Source: Flavobacteriaceae bacterium
GTDB lineage: Bacteria; Bacteroidota; Bacteroidia; Flavobacteriales; Weeksellaceae
Assembly (NCBI GenBank): GCA_031273305.1
Contig: JAISSC010000179.1
Coordinates: 1-12,862, forward strand
Length of the DNA: 12,862 nt
Reading direction: 5' to 3'
Shown: positions 1-6,746 of the stretch, piece after piece
How the letters are laid out: each line of letters begins with the position of its first letter
Numbering within the stretch: position 1 is the first letter of the stretch
Translations under genes and position numbers: made by a program
The notes under the pieces: generated by a model
Database searches by the model: none
What the model saw: the letters and a program-made list of their open reading frames with translations, nothing else
Told to the model about the DNA's origin: nothing

Positions 1-25
1 ATGAACAATCCCCCACCCATAACGG

Positions 26-40
26 CATTCCGGAGGAATG
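26..40. repeat. Small perfect hairpin near the left edge
   Basis: CATTCC, a GGA loop and GGAATG form a perfect 6-bp inverted repeat. It lies in the non-coding 167 nt before pcm and has the same architecture (6-bp stem, 3-nt loop) as the hairpin at 2797-2811. It may be the end of a repeat or a terminator-like structure belonging to a gene left of the window. No T-run follows it. No gene is supported in 1-167. Confidence 0.4.
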
Positions 41-167
41 TAACATTATTCAATTATCTTTCATCATATTCCAATTCAAAAAATTATAATGTGCTTAACC
101 CGAACTCACGTTAATATAAAAACATCGGTGTTGTTTTCCATTTATATTTTGAATAACTTGCAGGCAG

Positions 168-818
168 ATGAAATTGGATACATTAAAACATAAAGGGAAG
201 AGGAATCAGCTGGTTAACCTGCTAAGACAAAAAGGAATAACGGATGAAGTTGTTCTAAATGCAGTAAATCAGGTTCCGAGACACATTTTTATTGATTCCA
301 TTTTTGAAGACCTGTCTTACGAAGACCGGGCTTTCCCGATTCTTTCGGGTCAGACTATCTCTCATCCTTACACGGTGGCTTTCCAGACGCAACTGCTTCA
401 TGTCCAGAAAGGAGAGAAGGTATTGGAGATAGGTACCGGATCAGGCTATCAAACTGCTGTTTTGATTGCTTTAGGAGCACAGGTTTATACCATAGAGAGG
501 CAAAAAGAGTTATTTGAATTTTCAAAGAACATACTAAAAAAAATACATTTCTCTCCTAAATTTCAAACTTTCGGTGACGGGTATCAGGGATTGCCTTCTT
601 TCGCTCCGTTTGATAAGATAATTGTAACTGCCGGAGCACCTACCATGCCCAAAAAGTTATTGGAACAACTTTCTATCGGCGGAGTTATGGTAATTCCTAT
701 CGGAGATAAAGAACAGAAAATGTATACGGTTCTGAAACTGGATGAAAATACATTTGAAACTCTGGAATTCGGTGATTATCAATTTGTTCCTATGCTAGAA
801 AATCGGGAAATAGGTTAG
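168..818 (+). CDS. pcm: Protein-L-isoaspartate O-methyltransferase
   Basis: A cytosolic protein-repair enzyme that uses S-adenosylmethionine to methylate the side chain of isoaspartyl residues formed by protein ageing, allowing their conversion back to aspartate. The 216-aa length is normal for the family. Visible motifs in order: an N-terminal helical region with VPRHIF (36-41), the family segment GQTISHPYTVAFQ (61-73), the SAM-binding glycine loop VLEIGTGSGY (85-94), an acidic strand end IER (109-111), GDG (137-139), FDKIIVTAGA (148-157), and the late strand region PKKLLEQL through VIPIG (161-179). The ATG at 168 gives the expected N-terminus, and AGG lies 3 nt upstream. It appears to be a single-gene unit: 137 nt separate it from the next gene, which has its own promoter-like element. 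I found no perfect -7 element upstream, so transcription may begin outside the window. Confidence 0.95.
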   Translation: MKLDTLKHKGKRNQLVNLLRQKGITDEVVLNAVNQVPRHIFIDSIFEDLSYEDRAFPILSGQTISHPYTVAFQTQLLHVQKGEKVLEIGTGSGYQTAVLIALGAQVYTIERQKELFEFSKNILKKIHFSPKFQTFGDGYQGLPSFAPFDKIIVTAGAPTMPKKLLEQLSIGGVMVIPIGDKEQKMYTVLKLDENTFETLEFGDYQFVPMLENREIG

Positions 819-924
819 ATAATGTCTATTCGGGAGCTTTTTAAATATTCGTTTTTTATCTCCCTGAAATAAAGAGGCATTTGTCCGATTTGGTTAAATA
901 TTCATTACTTTTCTGAAAAATAAG

Positions 925-932
925 TACTTTTG
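925..932 (+). promoter_or_regulatory. Bacteroidota-type -7 element for the esterase-bshA unit
   Basis: TACTTTTG matches the TAnnTTTG consensus of the main Bacteroidota sigma factor, 23 nt before the esterase start codon. No convincing -33 TTTG sits at the usual spacing; the nearest TTTG (889-892) is too far upstream. Confidence 0.5.
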
Positions 933-955
933 TTAACTGGATAAAAATACAAAAC

Positions 956-1585
956 ATGGTGAACTACTTACTTAGAGAACCTAAATCAGCAACTGAAAAG
1001 CCGTCATTAATACTGTTACTGCACGGTTATGGAAGCAATGAACAGGATTTGTTCAGCTTCGCCGAAGAACTCCCGGATGATGCCTATATCATAAGCCTGC
1101 GTGCCATACGTGATACTACTATGGGTGGATATGCATGGTATGACCTGGATTTTTCAGGCGGGGTAAGAATGGTTGATGCCAAGCAGGCAACAGAAGCCCA
1201 ACAGGTAATCTTTCAGTTTATAGAACAGGTAAGTAGTAAATATCCTTTTGATAAGAATAATATAAATCTTTTAGGCTTCAGTCAGGGAGCGATTATTTCT
1301 TTTTCACTGGCTTTACATCATCCGGATAAATTTAAAAAAGTTCTATGTTTAAGTGGTTATCCGGAACCGGAGTTGTTGAAGGATGTGGAGTTGGGGAAGG
1401 ATTTTTCTCAACTGGAATTTTTCTTTTCACACGGAAAAGATGACCCTGTCATACCTATTGCATGGTCAAGACAATTTAAATCTATTTGTGAAGAACTGAA
1501 TTTGGATTATGAATATCATGAATATCTCGCCGGACATGGGATAAATTCTGAAAATTATTATGATATGTTAAACTTTTTGCAATAA
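956..1585 (+). CDS. Carboxylesterase / phospholipase family alpha/beta hydrolase
   Basis: A 209-aa serine hydrolase of the carboxylesterase/phospholipase (Abhydrolase_2) family, probably cytosolic because no signal peptide is visible. The oxyanion-hole region is LLHGYGSNEQDL (21-32). The nucleophile elbow GFSQG (107-111) places the catalytic serine at 109. The acid is Asp163 in HGKDDPVIP, and the base is His194 in LAGHGI, so the triad is complete. Family members hydrolyse short-chain esters, lysophospholipids or acyl thioesters; the natural substrate cannot be read from sequence. The stop codon lies 4 nt before bshA, so the two are almost certainly co-transcribed. That may connect the enzyme with low-molecular-weight thiol metabolism, but this rests on position only. 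The ATG at 956 is preferred because it directly precedes the first family strand and follows a good -7 element. Confidence 0.9.
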   Translation: MVNYLLREPKSATEKPSLILLLHGYGSNEQDLFSFAEELPDDAYIISLRAIRDTTMGGYAWYDLDFSGGVRMVDAKQATEAQQVIFQFIEQVSSKYPFDKNNINLLGFSQGAIISFSLALHHPDKFKKVLCLSGYPEPELLKDVELGKDFSQLEFFFSHGKDDPVIPIAWSRQFKSICEELNLDYEYHEYLAGHGINSENYYDMLNFLQ

Positions 1586-1589
1586 CTAA

Positions 1590-2726
1590 ATGAAGATAGG
1601 AATTGTTTGTTATCCTACTTTTGGAGGAAGCGGAATTGTAGCTACCCAGTTGGGTATGGAAATGGCGACACAAGGACATGAGGCTCATTTTATCAGCTAT
1701 AGTTTACCCGCAAAACTGGACGTTACCCTGCCTAATGTTTATTTTCATCAGGTAAATATTAAACCTTATCCGCTGTTTGAATATCAGCCTTTTTCGTTGG
1801 CTTTGTCTACAATTATTGTGAATATTGCAGAAACTTACGGATTGGATCTATTGCATGTACATTATGCAATTCCCCATGCATATGCAGCGTATTTTGCCAA
1901 GCAGATATTGAGGGAAAAGGATATTTTTCTGCCGGTAATTACAACCCTGCACGGAACGGATATTACTCTGGTAGGAAAACACCCTATTTATAAGTCGGGA
2001 GTAGAATTTTCCATTAACCAGTCCGACTATATTACAGCTGTTTCCCACAGTTTGAAAAAAGATAGTTATGAAGTTTTTGATATTAAAAAAGAGATAGAAG
2101 TAATACCCAATTTTATTGATATTAGTTCGGTTAAAAAGTCAACTCCCTGCATACGGAGAAACTTTGTGGAAGAAGAGGAAAAACTGTTGATCCATGTATC
2201 TAATTTAAGGAAGATAAAACGACTTGATGATGTAATTTCCATATTTAATCTGGTTCAGAAGAAGATACGCTCTAAATTACTCATAGTGGGAGAAGGTCCT
2301 GAAACGGAAACCATAGAACATTTGACAACAGAATATCATTTGGAGGATAAGATCAAAACCTTTGGAAAAATACAGGATGTGCAATCTCTTTTAAGTATTG
2401 CGGATTTGTTTTTGCTGCCGTCGGAACATGAAAGTTTCGGGTTGTCGGCTCTGGAAGCTATGGCTTGCGGCATTCCGGTAATATCCAGTAATGTAGGAGG
2501 AATTACGGAAGTGAACAAGGATGGATTTTCAGGTTTTGTTTCTCCTGTGGGAGATGTGGAATCTATGGCGGCTAATGCGATAAAGTTGCTGGAAGATGAT
2601 GCATTGTTGACCAAGTTTAAACGACAGGCTCAGGAAGAGGCATTGGTATTTGATAAAAATAAAATTCTTCCCTTATATCAGGCATTATATAATAAAGCTC
2701 TGGCTAAAGAAACTTGTAAGCATTAG
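1590..2726 (+). CDS. bshA: N-acetyl-alpha-D-glucosaminyl L-malate synthase (bacillithiol synthesis)
   Basis: A GT4-family, GT-B fold glycosyltransferase that joins GlcNAc from UDP-GlcNAc to L-malate, the first step of bacillithiol synthesis. The 378-aa length is typical. The N-terminus MKIGIVCYPTFGGSG (1-15) is characteristic of BshA, including the glycine-rich loop. Further signatures are LLHVHYAIPHA (88-98), TTLHGTDITLVG (118-129), the hinge VSNLRKIKR (203-211) and the nucleotide-sugar EX7E motif with Glu281 and Glu289 in EHESFGLSALEAMACG. These motifs together make BshA more likely than a generic GT4 enzyme. It follows the esterase by 4 nt and has no promoter of its own in that gap. The later enzymes BshB and BshC are not in the window and would have to be encoded elsewhere. 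Confidence 0.95.
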   Translation: MKIGIVCYPTFGGSGIVATQLGMEMATQGHEAHFISYSLPAKLDVTLPNVYFHQVNIKPYPLFEYQPFSLALSTIIVNIAETYGLDLLHVHYAIPHAYAAYFAKQILREKDIFLPVITTLHGTDITLVGKHPIYKSGVEFSINQSDYITAVSHSLKKDSYEVFDIKKEIEVIPNFIDISSVKKSTPCIRRNFVEEEEKLLIHVSNLRKIKRLDDVISIFNLVQKKIRSKLLIVGEGPETETIEHLTTEYHLEDKIKTFGKIQDVQSLLSIADLFLLPSEHESFGLSALEAMACGIPVISSNVGGITEVNKDGFSGFVSPVGDVESMAANAIKLLEDDALLTKFKRQAQEEALVFDKNKILPLYQALYNKALAKETCKH

Positions 2727-2796
2727 GAGGTTTTGTAAATCCTGTTGCTGCCGCCTGTCCATAAGCTAAAGCATATGGTTAATAAAGTGTCTGGAG

Positions 2797-2811
2797 GAAC
2801 ACGAAGTGTTC
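2797..2811. repeat. Perfect 6-bp hairpin within the intergenic repeat
   Basis: GAACAC, a GAA loop and GTGTTC form a perfect inverted repeat. It is followed by AATATAAATAA rather than a T-run, so it is a weak candidate for a factor-independent terminator of the esterase-bshA unit. Confidence 0.45.
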
Positions 2812-2822
2812 AATATAAATAA

Positions 2823-2849
2823 CCCCCAATGAAGCGAAGCGATTGGGGG
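2823..2849. terminator. Strong 8-bp hairpin, possible bidirectional terminator
   Basis: CCCCCAAT (2823-2830) pairs perfectly with ATTGGGGG (2842-2849) across an 11-nt loop that contains the direct repeat GAAGC-GAAGC. It lies between convergent bshA and mtaB, where a terminator is expected, and is the strongest stem in the gap. No T-run follows on either strand, so it may instead be a structural part of the repeat. Confidence 0.4.
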
Positions 2850-2970
2850 CTACCGAACTACTGCCCTGCGTGAGGGATAGTAGTGGAAAGCCCACAGGGA
2901 CACCCACGTAAAGACGTCTCTACACGGATAGCCCGACCCGTTAGGGACACGCCCAAATCCTAAAAAAACT

Positions 2971-4308
2971 CTATCTCGTTAAGAAAACCATCGACTTTAT
3001 AGTGACATTTCCAAAGGAATCAACGGCATCCAGATAAACCTCATCCAACTGATTGATTTCCTTTTCGTTGTAAGGCTGGGTTACTCTTATATAATTCTCT
3101 GTATACCCGAACATCATCCCGTTTTTATTTTCGTGTTCCCAAAGTACGGTTTTTGTTCTTCCGAGTTGTGATTCATAAAAGGCATAGCGTTTTTTCTCGG
3201 AAAGTATCTTTAACATCTTGTTCCTCCTCTTCCTCTCGGAAACAGGGATGCTGTTTTCCATATGAATCGCCTCCGTATTTTCTCTCTCGGAATAGGTGAA
3301 AACATGTAAGTAACCAACGGGAAGCTCTTGCAGGAAATTATAGGTCTCCATAAATATTTCTTCGGTCTCTCCGGGAAATCCCACGATTACGTCTACACCG
3401 ATGCAGACATCGGGAACGAGGGAATGAATCTTTTCAATCCTTTCTTTATATAACCCGGAAAGATACCTGCGCTTCATTTTCTTAAGCAATTCATCACTCC
3501 CCGACTGTAAAGGGATATGAAAATGGGGTACGAACTTCTTTGATCGGGATACAAAATCTATAATTTCATTTTTTAGTAAATTGGGTTCAATGGAGGATAT
3601 GCGAATCCTTTTAATATCGGGGACTTTATCTAATTCCTGTATCAGTTCCAAAAAGGTATGATCGTGTTTTTTATTCCCTGATTCTCCTTTTCCGTAATCT
3701 CCGATATTCACTCCGGTAAGTACAATTTCCTTAATTCCTCTCCTCGAAATTTCTTCTGCTTGTTGCAATACATTCTCCAAAGTTGCGGAACGTGAAATTC
3801 CACGAGCTAAGGGAATCGTGCAATAGGTACATTTATAATCACATCCGTCCTGTACTTTTAGGAAAGCCCGCGTCCTGTCGCCTATGGAATAGGAACCTAC
3901 GAAAAAATCGGCTTTGTCTATCTCACAGGAATGAATTTTGGTGTCTGAATCTTTTTTTAACTCACCGATATATTTATGAATAGCAAACTTCTCTTTGGCT
4001 CCGAGAACTAAATCTACTCCTTCAATCTGAGCTATTTCTTCGGGTTTTAGCTGGGCATAACACCCAATGACGCATATCAGGGCTTCGGGATTTTTATATA
4101 ATGCTCTTTTTACGATGGTTTTGCATTCTTTATCTGCATTCTCCGTAACCGAGCAGGTATTGATTATATAAATATCAGCTACTTCATCAAAAGAAACTTT
4201 GATAAATCCTTCACTTATCAATTGTCTCGCAATAGTAGATGTTTCGGCAAAGTTTAACTTACAGCCTAAGGTATGGAAAGCAACCGATCTTTCTATTTTT
4301 CTTACCAT
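2971..4308 (-). CDS. mtaB: tRNA N6-threonylcarbamoyladenosine (t6A37) methylthiotransferase
   Basis: A radical-SAM enzyme that converts t6A at position 37 of ANN-decoding tRNAs into ms2t6A, which supports decoding accuracy. The 445-aa chain has the expected three parts. The N-terminal methylthiotransferase (UPF0004) domain begins with FHTLGCKLNFAE and carries the three cluster cysteines Cys16, Cys52 (INTCSVTE) and Cys83 (IGCYAQ). The radical-SAM core has the CX3CX2C motif CDYKCTYC with Cys156, Cys160 and Cys163. A C-terminal TRAM-like RNA-binding region occupies roughly the last 70 residues (from about VLWEHE, with YTENYIRV). The HTLGCKLN start favours MtaB over MiaB or RimO. It faces bshA tail-to-tail and is divergent from fur. 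A perfect -7 element ends 5 nt before the ATG, implying a transcript with essentially no leader. Confidence 0.94.
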   Translation of the reverse strand: MVRKIERSVAFHTLGCKLNFAETSTIARQLISEGFIKVSFDEVADIYIINTCSVTENADKECKTIVKRALYKNPEALICVIGCYAQLKPEEIAQIEGVDLVLGAKEKFAIHKYIGELKKDSDTKIHSCEIDKADFFVGSYSIGDRTRAFLKVQDGCDYKCTYCTIPLARGISRSATLENVLQQAEEISRRGIKEIVLTGVNIGDYGKGESGNKKHDHTFLELIQELDKVPDIKRIRISSIEPNLLKNEIIDFVSRSKKFVPHFHIPLQSGSDELLKKMKRRYLSGLYKERIEKIHSLVPDVCIGVDVIVGFPGETEEIFMETYNFLQELPVGYLHVFTYSERENTEAIHMENSIPVSERKRRNKMLKILSEKKRYAFYESQLGRTKTVLWEHENKNGMMFGYTENYIRVTQPYNEKEINQLDEVYLDAVDSFGNVTIKSMVFLTR

Positions 4309-4312
4309 CTTG

Positions 4313-4320
4313 CAAAATTA
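4313..4320 (-). promoter_or_regulatory. -7 element for mtaB, almost touching its start codon
   Basis: Read on the minus strand this is TAATTTTG, a perfect TAnnTTTG match. Its last base is 5 nt upstream of the mtaB ATG (4308), so transcription would start at or next to the start codon. No in-frame ATG follows within the conserved N-terminus, so the leader must be absent or the real promoter lies elsewhere. Confidence 0.5.
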
Positions 4321-4489
4321 AACATTTATTTTTGGTTGTAGAAATCAACTAATGACATCGGGAATTATCGTAACTCCAACTGATGTATATAACCTTATTT
4401 CCATATCATTTTCTGTCCTTATTGGCAATCGGAATTATATTACTTAAAAAATTTATCGAAAAAATCGAAAAAACAGTTTATTAATTTAT

Positions 4490-4497
4490 TATCTTTG
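4490..4497 (+). promoter_or_regulatory. -7 element for the fur-ostA unit
   Basis: TATCTTTG is a perfect TAnnTTTG element ending 10 nt before the first fur ATG (4508) and 19 nt before the second (4517). The region where a -33 element would lie is occupied by a tandem 9-mer, ATCGAAAAA twice (4455-4472), with no TTTG. Confidence 0.55.
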
Positions 4498-4519
4498 CAT
4501 AATATACATGCTAATTATG
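4498..4519. promoter_or_regulatory. Inverted repeat over the fur start, candidate operator
   Basis: CATAAT (4498-4503) and ATTATG (4514-4519) are perfect inverted half-sites spaced by 10 nt, with a central CATG. They directly follow the -7 element, cover the expected transcription start and include both candidate fur ATGs. The ATAAT/ATTAT halves recall AT-rich Fur boxes, so autoregulation is plausible but is an inference. AT-rich palindromes can also arise by chance. Confidence 0.3.
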
Positions 4520-4966
4520 AGTACAGAAACTGCAAATAAAAGTATAGAAGTTGTAAAAAAAGTTTTCACAAAATACTTGGAAGATAAAAGACATCGGAAA
4601 ACTCCTGAGAGATTTGCCATCGTGGCAGAAATATATAACACAGACGGACATTTCAATGTTGACGAATTATATGTGAAGATGAAGGAAAAAAACTACCGGG
4701 TAAGCAGGGCTACTATATATAATACTATAGATATTCTCCTGGATGCAAAACTGGTAAGAAAACATCAATTCGGGGAAAGGGAGCCGGCATCATATGAAAA
4801 ATCATATTTTGCAAGACAACACGATCACATACTAATGATAGACTCTGGGGAAGTAGTTGAATTTTGCGATCCAAGAATCCAATCAATTAAAGATTCTTTA
4901 GAAGAAATATTCAATATTGATATAGAAAGCCATTCTTTATACTTTTATGCAAAAGAGCGAAGGTAA
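4508..4966 (+). CDS. fur: Fur-family metal-responsive transcriptional regulator
   Basis: A 152-aa winged-helix repressor of the Fur/PerR/Zur family. The DNA-binding half includes RKTPERFAIVAEIYNTDGHFNVDELY (30-55, His48) and the recognition region VSRATIYNTIDIL (65-77). The dimerization/metal half has HDH (105-107), GEVVEFCDPRI (114-124) and HSLYFYA (142-148). Candidate regulatory-site ligands His48, Glu97, His105, His107 and Glu118 are present. The structural-zinc CxxC that normally follows the HDH motif is missing: the two positions are Met110 and Ser113. Residues aligned with E. coli Fur His87 and Glu108 are both Gln (104, 125). Whether it senses iron, peroxide, zinc or manganese cannot be decided. 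Two in-frame ATGs (4508, 4517) are possible starts; given the nearby -7 element, 4517 would allow a short leader. ostA follows after 3 nt, so the pair is one unit. Confidence 0.9.
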   Translation: MLIMSTETANKSIEVVKKVFTKYLEDKRHRKTPERFAIVAEIYNTDGHFNVDELYVKMKEKNYRVSRATIYNTIDILLDAKLVRKHQFGEREPASYEKSYFARQHDHILMIDSGEVVEFCDPRIQSIKDSLEEIFNIDIESHSLYFYAKERR

Positions 4967-4969
4967 TTA

Positions 4970-6721
4970 ATGAGATTTAATTTTTTCTTCTTTATCTTTT
5001 TTATCGGTGTATCTATATTTTCACAAATAACCCCTCCCACTCCTACGAAAAATCCTAAACCGGAACATGTTAAATTGATAAATGCCGATTTGGAGGAGGT
5101 TAACGAACTTGTTTTCGATGGAAATATGGTATATTCGGGAAATGTTATTGCCGAACACGAAACTTCCCGACTGGAATCTGATTCCGTAATTTATTTTCAA
5201 GACAGAAATTTTATTGAAGCAAGAGGAAATGTGCATTTTACGGATAAACAGTCCGATTTGGTTTGTGATATACTAACTTATGATGTCCCAACAAGGACGG
5301 CTATTGCCTATGATCATGTGAAACTGGTCACTCCTGACCAAACGGTAGAAACGGATAAACTCATATATGATGCAAATGCGGATATTGCTTATTTTGACAA
5401 CTGGGGAACTGTGTACAGAGGACAAAATGTAACAAAAACCAAAATAGGAAAATATTATGTAAAGCAAAACCGGATTGAGCTTGGTGAAAATTCAACTCTG
5501 GAATCTCCGGAATATGTAATATACGGTTCCGATATTAAGTATGACACCCAAACGGGAATTGCCGATTTTAATCAATTCACCCGTATCTCCAATAAAAATG
5601 ACCCTACGGTCTTTGTTACCGGAACCACAGGAACCTATCATACAAAAACTAAGGAATCTTACCTGAAAAACGACGGACGGGTTCATTATCAGGGAAAAAT
5701 ATTATCCGGAGACGACCTGTATTTTAACGAACTCACCGGATTCGGAAAGGGCATTAAAAACGTAAAACTTGATGACCCTAAGGAAAAAAGATACCTGATA
5801 GGAGATTATGGCGAAGTATTCCGGTTTAAAGACTCGGCTATGGTCACCGGGAGACCTTATATGGTAAAAATATTAACCAAAGATTCCCTATACATCCATT
5901 CCGATACCCTGATAGCCATTCAGAATAAAGATAAGAAATCGACCATCAGAGGGTTTCATAACGGAAGGCTTTTTAAATCCAACATATCGGGGAAAAGTGA
6001 CTCTTTGGTTTATCATGAAACCATAGGAAGAATCGACTTTTATAAGAACCCTGTTTTCTGGTCGACAGGAGGAAGACAGCTCACGGCTGATACTCTTTCT
6101 GCTTATCTGAACGTACAAACTCAGGCAATAGATTCTATCTATGGCAGAGAACATGCTTTTGTAATAAGTAAAGTAGATTCCTTATCTCTTAAGTTTGAGT
6201 TCAATCAGGCTAAAGGAAGAATGCTTCATGCATATTTTCAAGATGAAGAATTAGATCTGGTAGATTTACAGGGGAATGCCGAATCTATAACTTATGTGGA
6301 AGAGGAGTCCAAAACCAAAGGAAAAGAACGCACAGGAATAGCCAAATCAATTTGTGGTATATTGCAGGGAGAATTTATTGAGCGGAAAATGGATATAGTT
6401 TCCTGCCGAATCAATGCCGAATCAAAAATATATCCGGAGAGTAAAATCCCGGAACGACAGCGTTTTTTAACGGAATTTGACTGGCGGGATGAGGAACGAC
6501 TACGAAAATGGGACGATATTTTTCCTGATGTTTTTCCCTACGATAAAGATAAACCTAAAAAGACCATAGAGCAAATTCTTGAGGAACAACTTCTTGAGGA
6601 ACAGGAAAAAGTTGAACCTGCGGAAGAACCGGCAAAGGAGATAGCTGTGGCTCGCTTTTCAAAAAATTTAGTTAACTCTGGACACTTCCCGAACTGTGTT
6701 ATGATTCGCTTACAAATTTAG
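4970..6721 (+). CDS. OstA/LptA-like periplasmic LPS-transport protein with odd C-terminus
   Basis: A 583-aa secreted protein. Residues 1 to about 19 are a signal peptide (MRFNFFFFIFFIGVSIFSQ), so the mature protein should be periplasmic. What follows is repeated short beta-strand units of the OstA/LptA beta-jellyroll type, such as YSGNVIAEHETSRLESDSVIYF, ARGNVHF, ADTLSAYL and LQGNAESITYVEEE (each only partly quoted as separate strands). In Gram-negative bacteria such domains bridge LPS across the periplasm; the long multi-repeat form is usual in Bacteroidota. A charged linker near 537-560 (EQILEEQLLEEQEKVEPAEE) leads to an abrupt tail, ARFSKNLVNSGHFPNCVMIR, that looks unrelated to the family. 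The tail is probably an acquired 3' end, because the DNA under it resembles an insertion-sequence end. The start 3 nt after the fur stop gives a clean signal peptide. It is co-transcribed with fur. Confidence 0.85.
   Translation: MRFNFFFFIFFIGVSIFSQITPPTPTKNPKPEHVKLINADLEEVNELVFDGNMVYSGNVIAEHETSRLESDSVIYFQDRNFIEARGNVHFTDKQSDLVCDILTYDVPTRTAIAYDHVKLVTPDQTVETDKLIYDANADIAYFDNWGTVYRGQNVTKTKIGKYYVKQNRIELGENSTLESPEYVIYGSDIKYDTQTGIADFNQFTRISNKNDPTVFVTGTTGTYHTKTKESYLKNDGRVHYQGKILSGDDLYFNELTGFGKGIKNVKLDDPKEKRYLIGDYGEVFRFKDSAMVTGRPYMVKILTKDSLYIHSDTLIAIQNKDKKSTIRGFHNGRLFKSNISGKSDSLVYHETIGRIDFYKNPVFWSTGGRQLTADTLSAYLNVQTQAIDSIYGREHAFVISKVDSLSLKFEFNQAKGRMLHAYFQDEELDLVDLQGNAESITYVEEESKTKGKERTGIAKSICGILQGEFIERKMDIVSCRINAESKIYPESKIPERQRFLTEFDWRDEERLRKWDDIFPDVFPYDKDKPKKTIEQILEEQLLEEQEKVEPAEEPAKEIAVARFSKNLVNSGHFPNCVMIRLQI
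6672..6700. mobile_element. Possible insertion-sequence end remnant in the ostA 3' end
   Basis: On the minus strand the segment contains ACACAGTTCGGGAAGTGTCC, which resembles the terminal inverted repeats of IS256-type elements as I recall them (a CACACTTTTCGGGACACTCC-like pattern). No transposase and no second end are visible nearby. If correct, it is a solo relic that supplied the last codons and stop of ostA. The identification is from memory. Confidence 0.3.
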
Positions 6722-6746
6722 CCCACTTTGAACTTCGAGTTCTAAC

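Larger units (their letters stand above)
2735..2960. repeat. Hairpin-rich, GC-richer intergenic repeat between convergent genes
   Basis: The 244 nt between the bshA stop (2726) and the mtaB stop (2971) carry no credible gene but several short inverted repeats: 2797-2811, 2823-2849, 2858-2883 (CTACT-g-CCCT, loop, AGGG-at-AGTAG) and 2883-2895 (GTGG/CCAC). Phrases such as CTGCGTGAGGGATAGTAG and GGATAGCCCGACCCGTTAGG resemble a dispersed intergenic repeat that I recall from flavobacterial chromosomes. The segment is clearly more GC-rich than the other intergenic gaps here. Only one copy lies in the window, so its repeated nature is inferred rather than seen. Confidence 0.55.

Noticed and set aside
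1..114. Open frame of 37 codons starting at the first base
   Set aside because: No recognisable motif, no visible upstream signal, and it spans a hairpin and a possible repeat end; more likely non-coding or the remains of a repeat.
141..151. TTTATATTTTG as a -7 element for pcm
   Set aside because: Spacing inside the motif is off by one from TAnnTTTG and no -33 element is present; too weak to list as a promoter.
832..865. GGGAG ... CTCCC possible terminator after pcm
   Set aside because: Only 5 bp with a loop of about 24 nt and T-runs inside the loop rather than after the stem; not convincing.
2336..2614. Minus-strand open frame of 92 codons
   Set aside because: Antisense to the conserved C-terminal half of bshA, including its EX7E motif; no independent support.
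2797..2895. CRISPR array
   Set aside because: The inverted repeats differ from one another and are not separated by regular spacers; no cas genes are present.
5888..6154. Minus-strand open frame of 88 codons
   Set aside because: Antisense to the OstA-like repeats, with no motif or promoter of its own.
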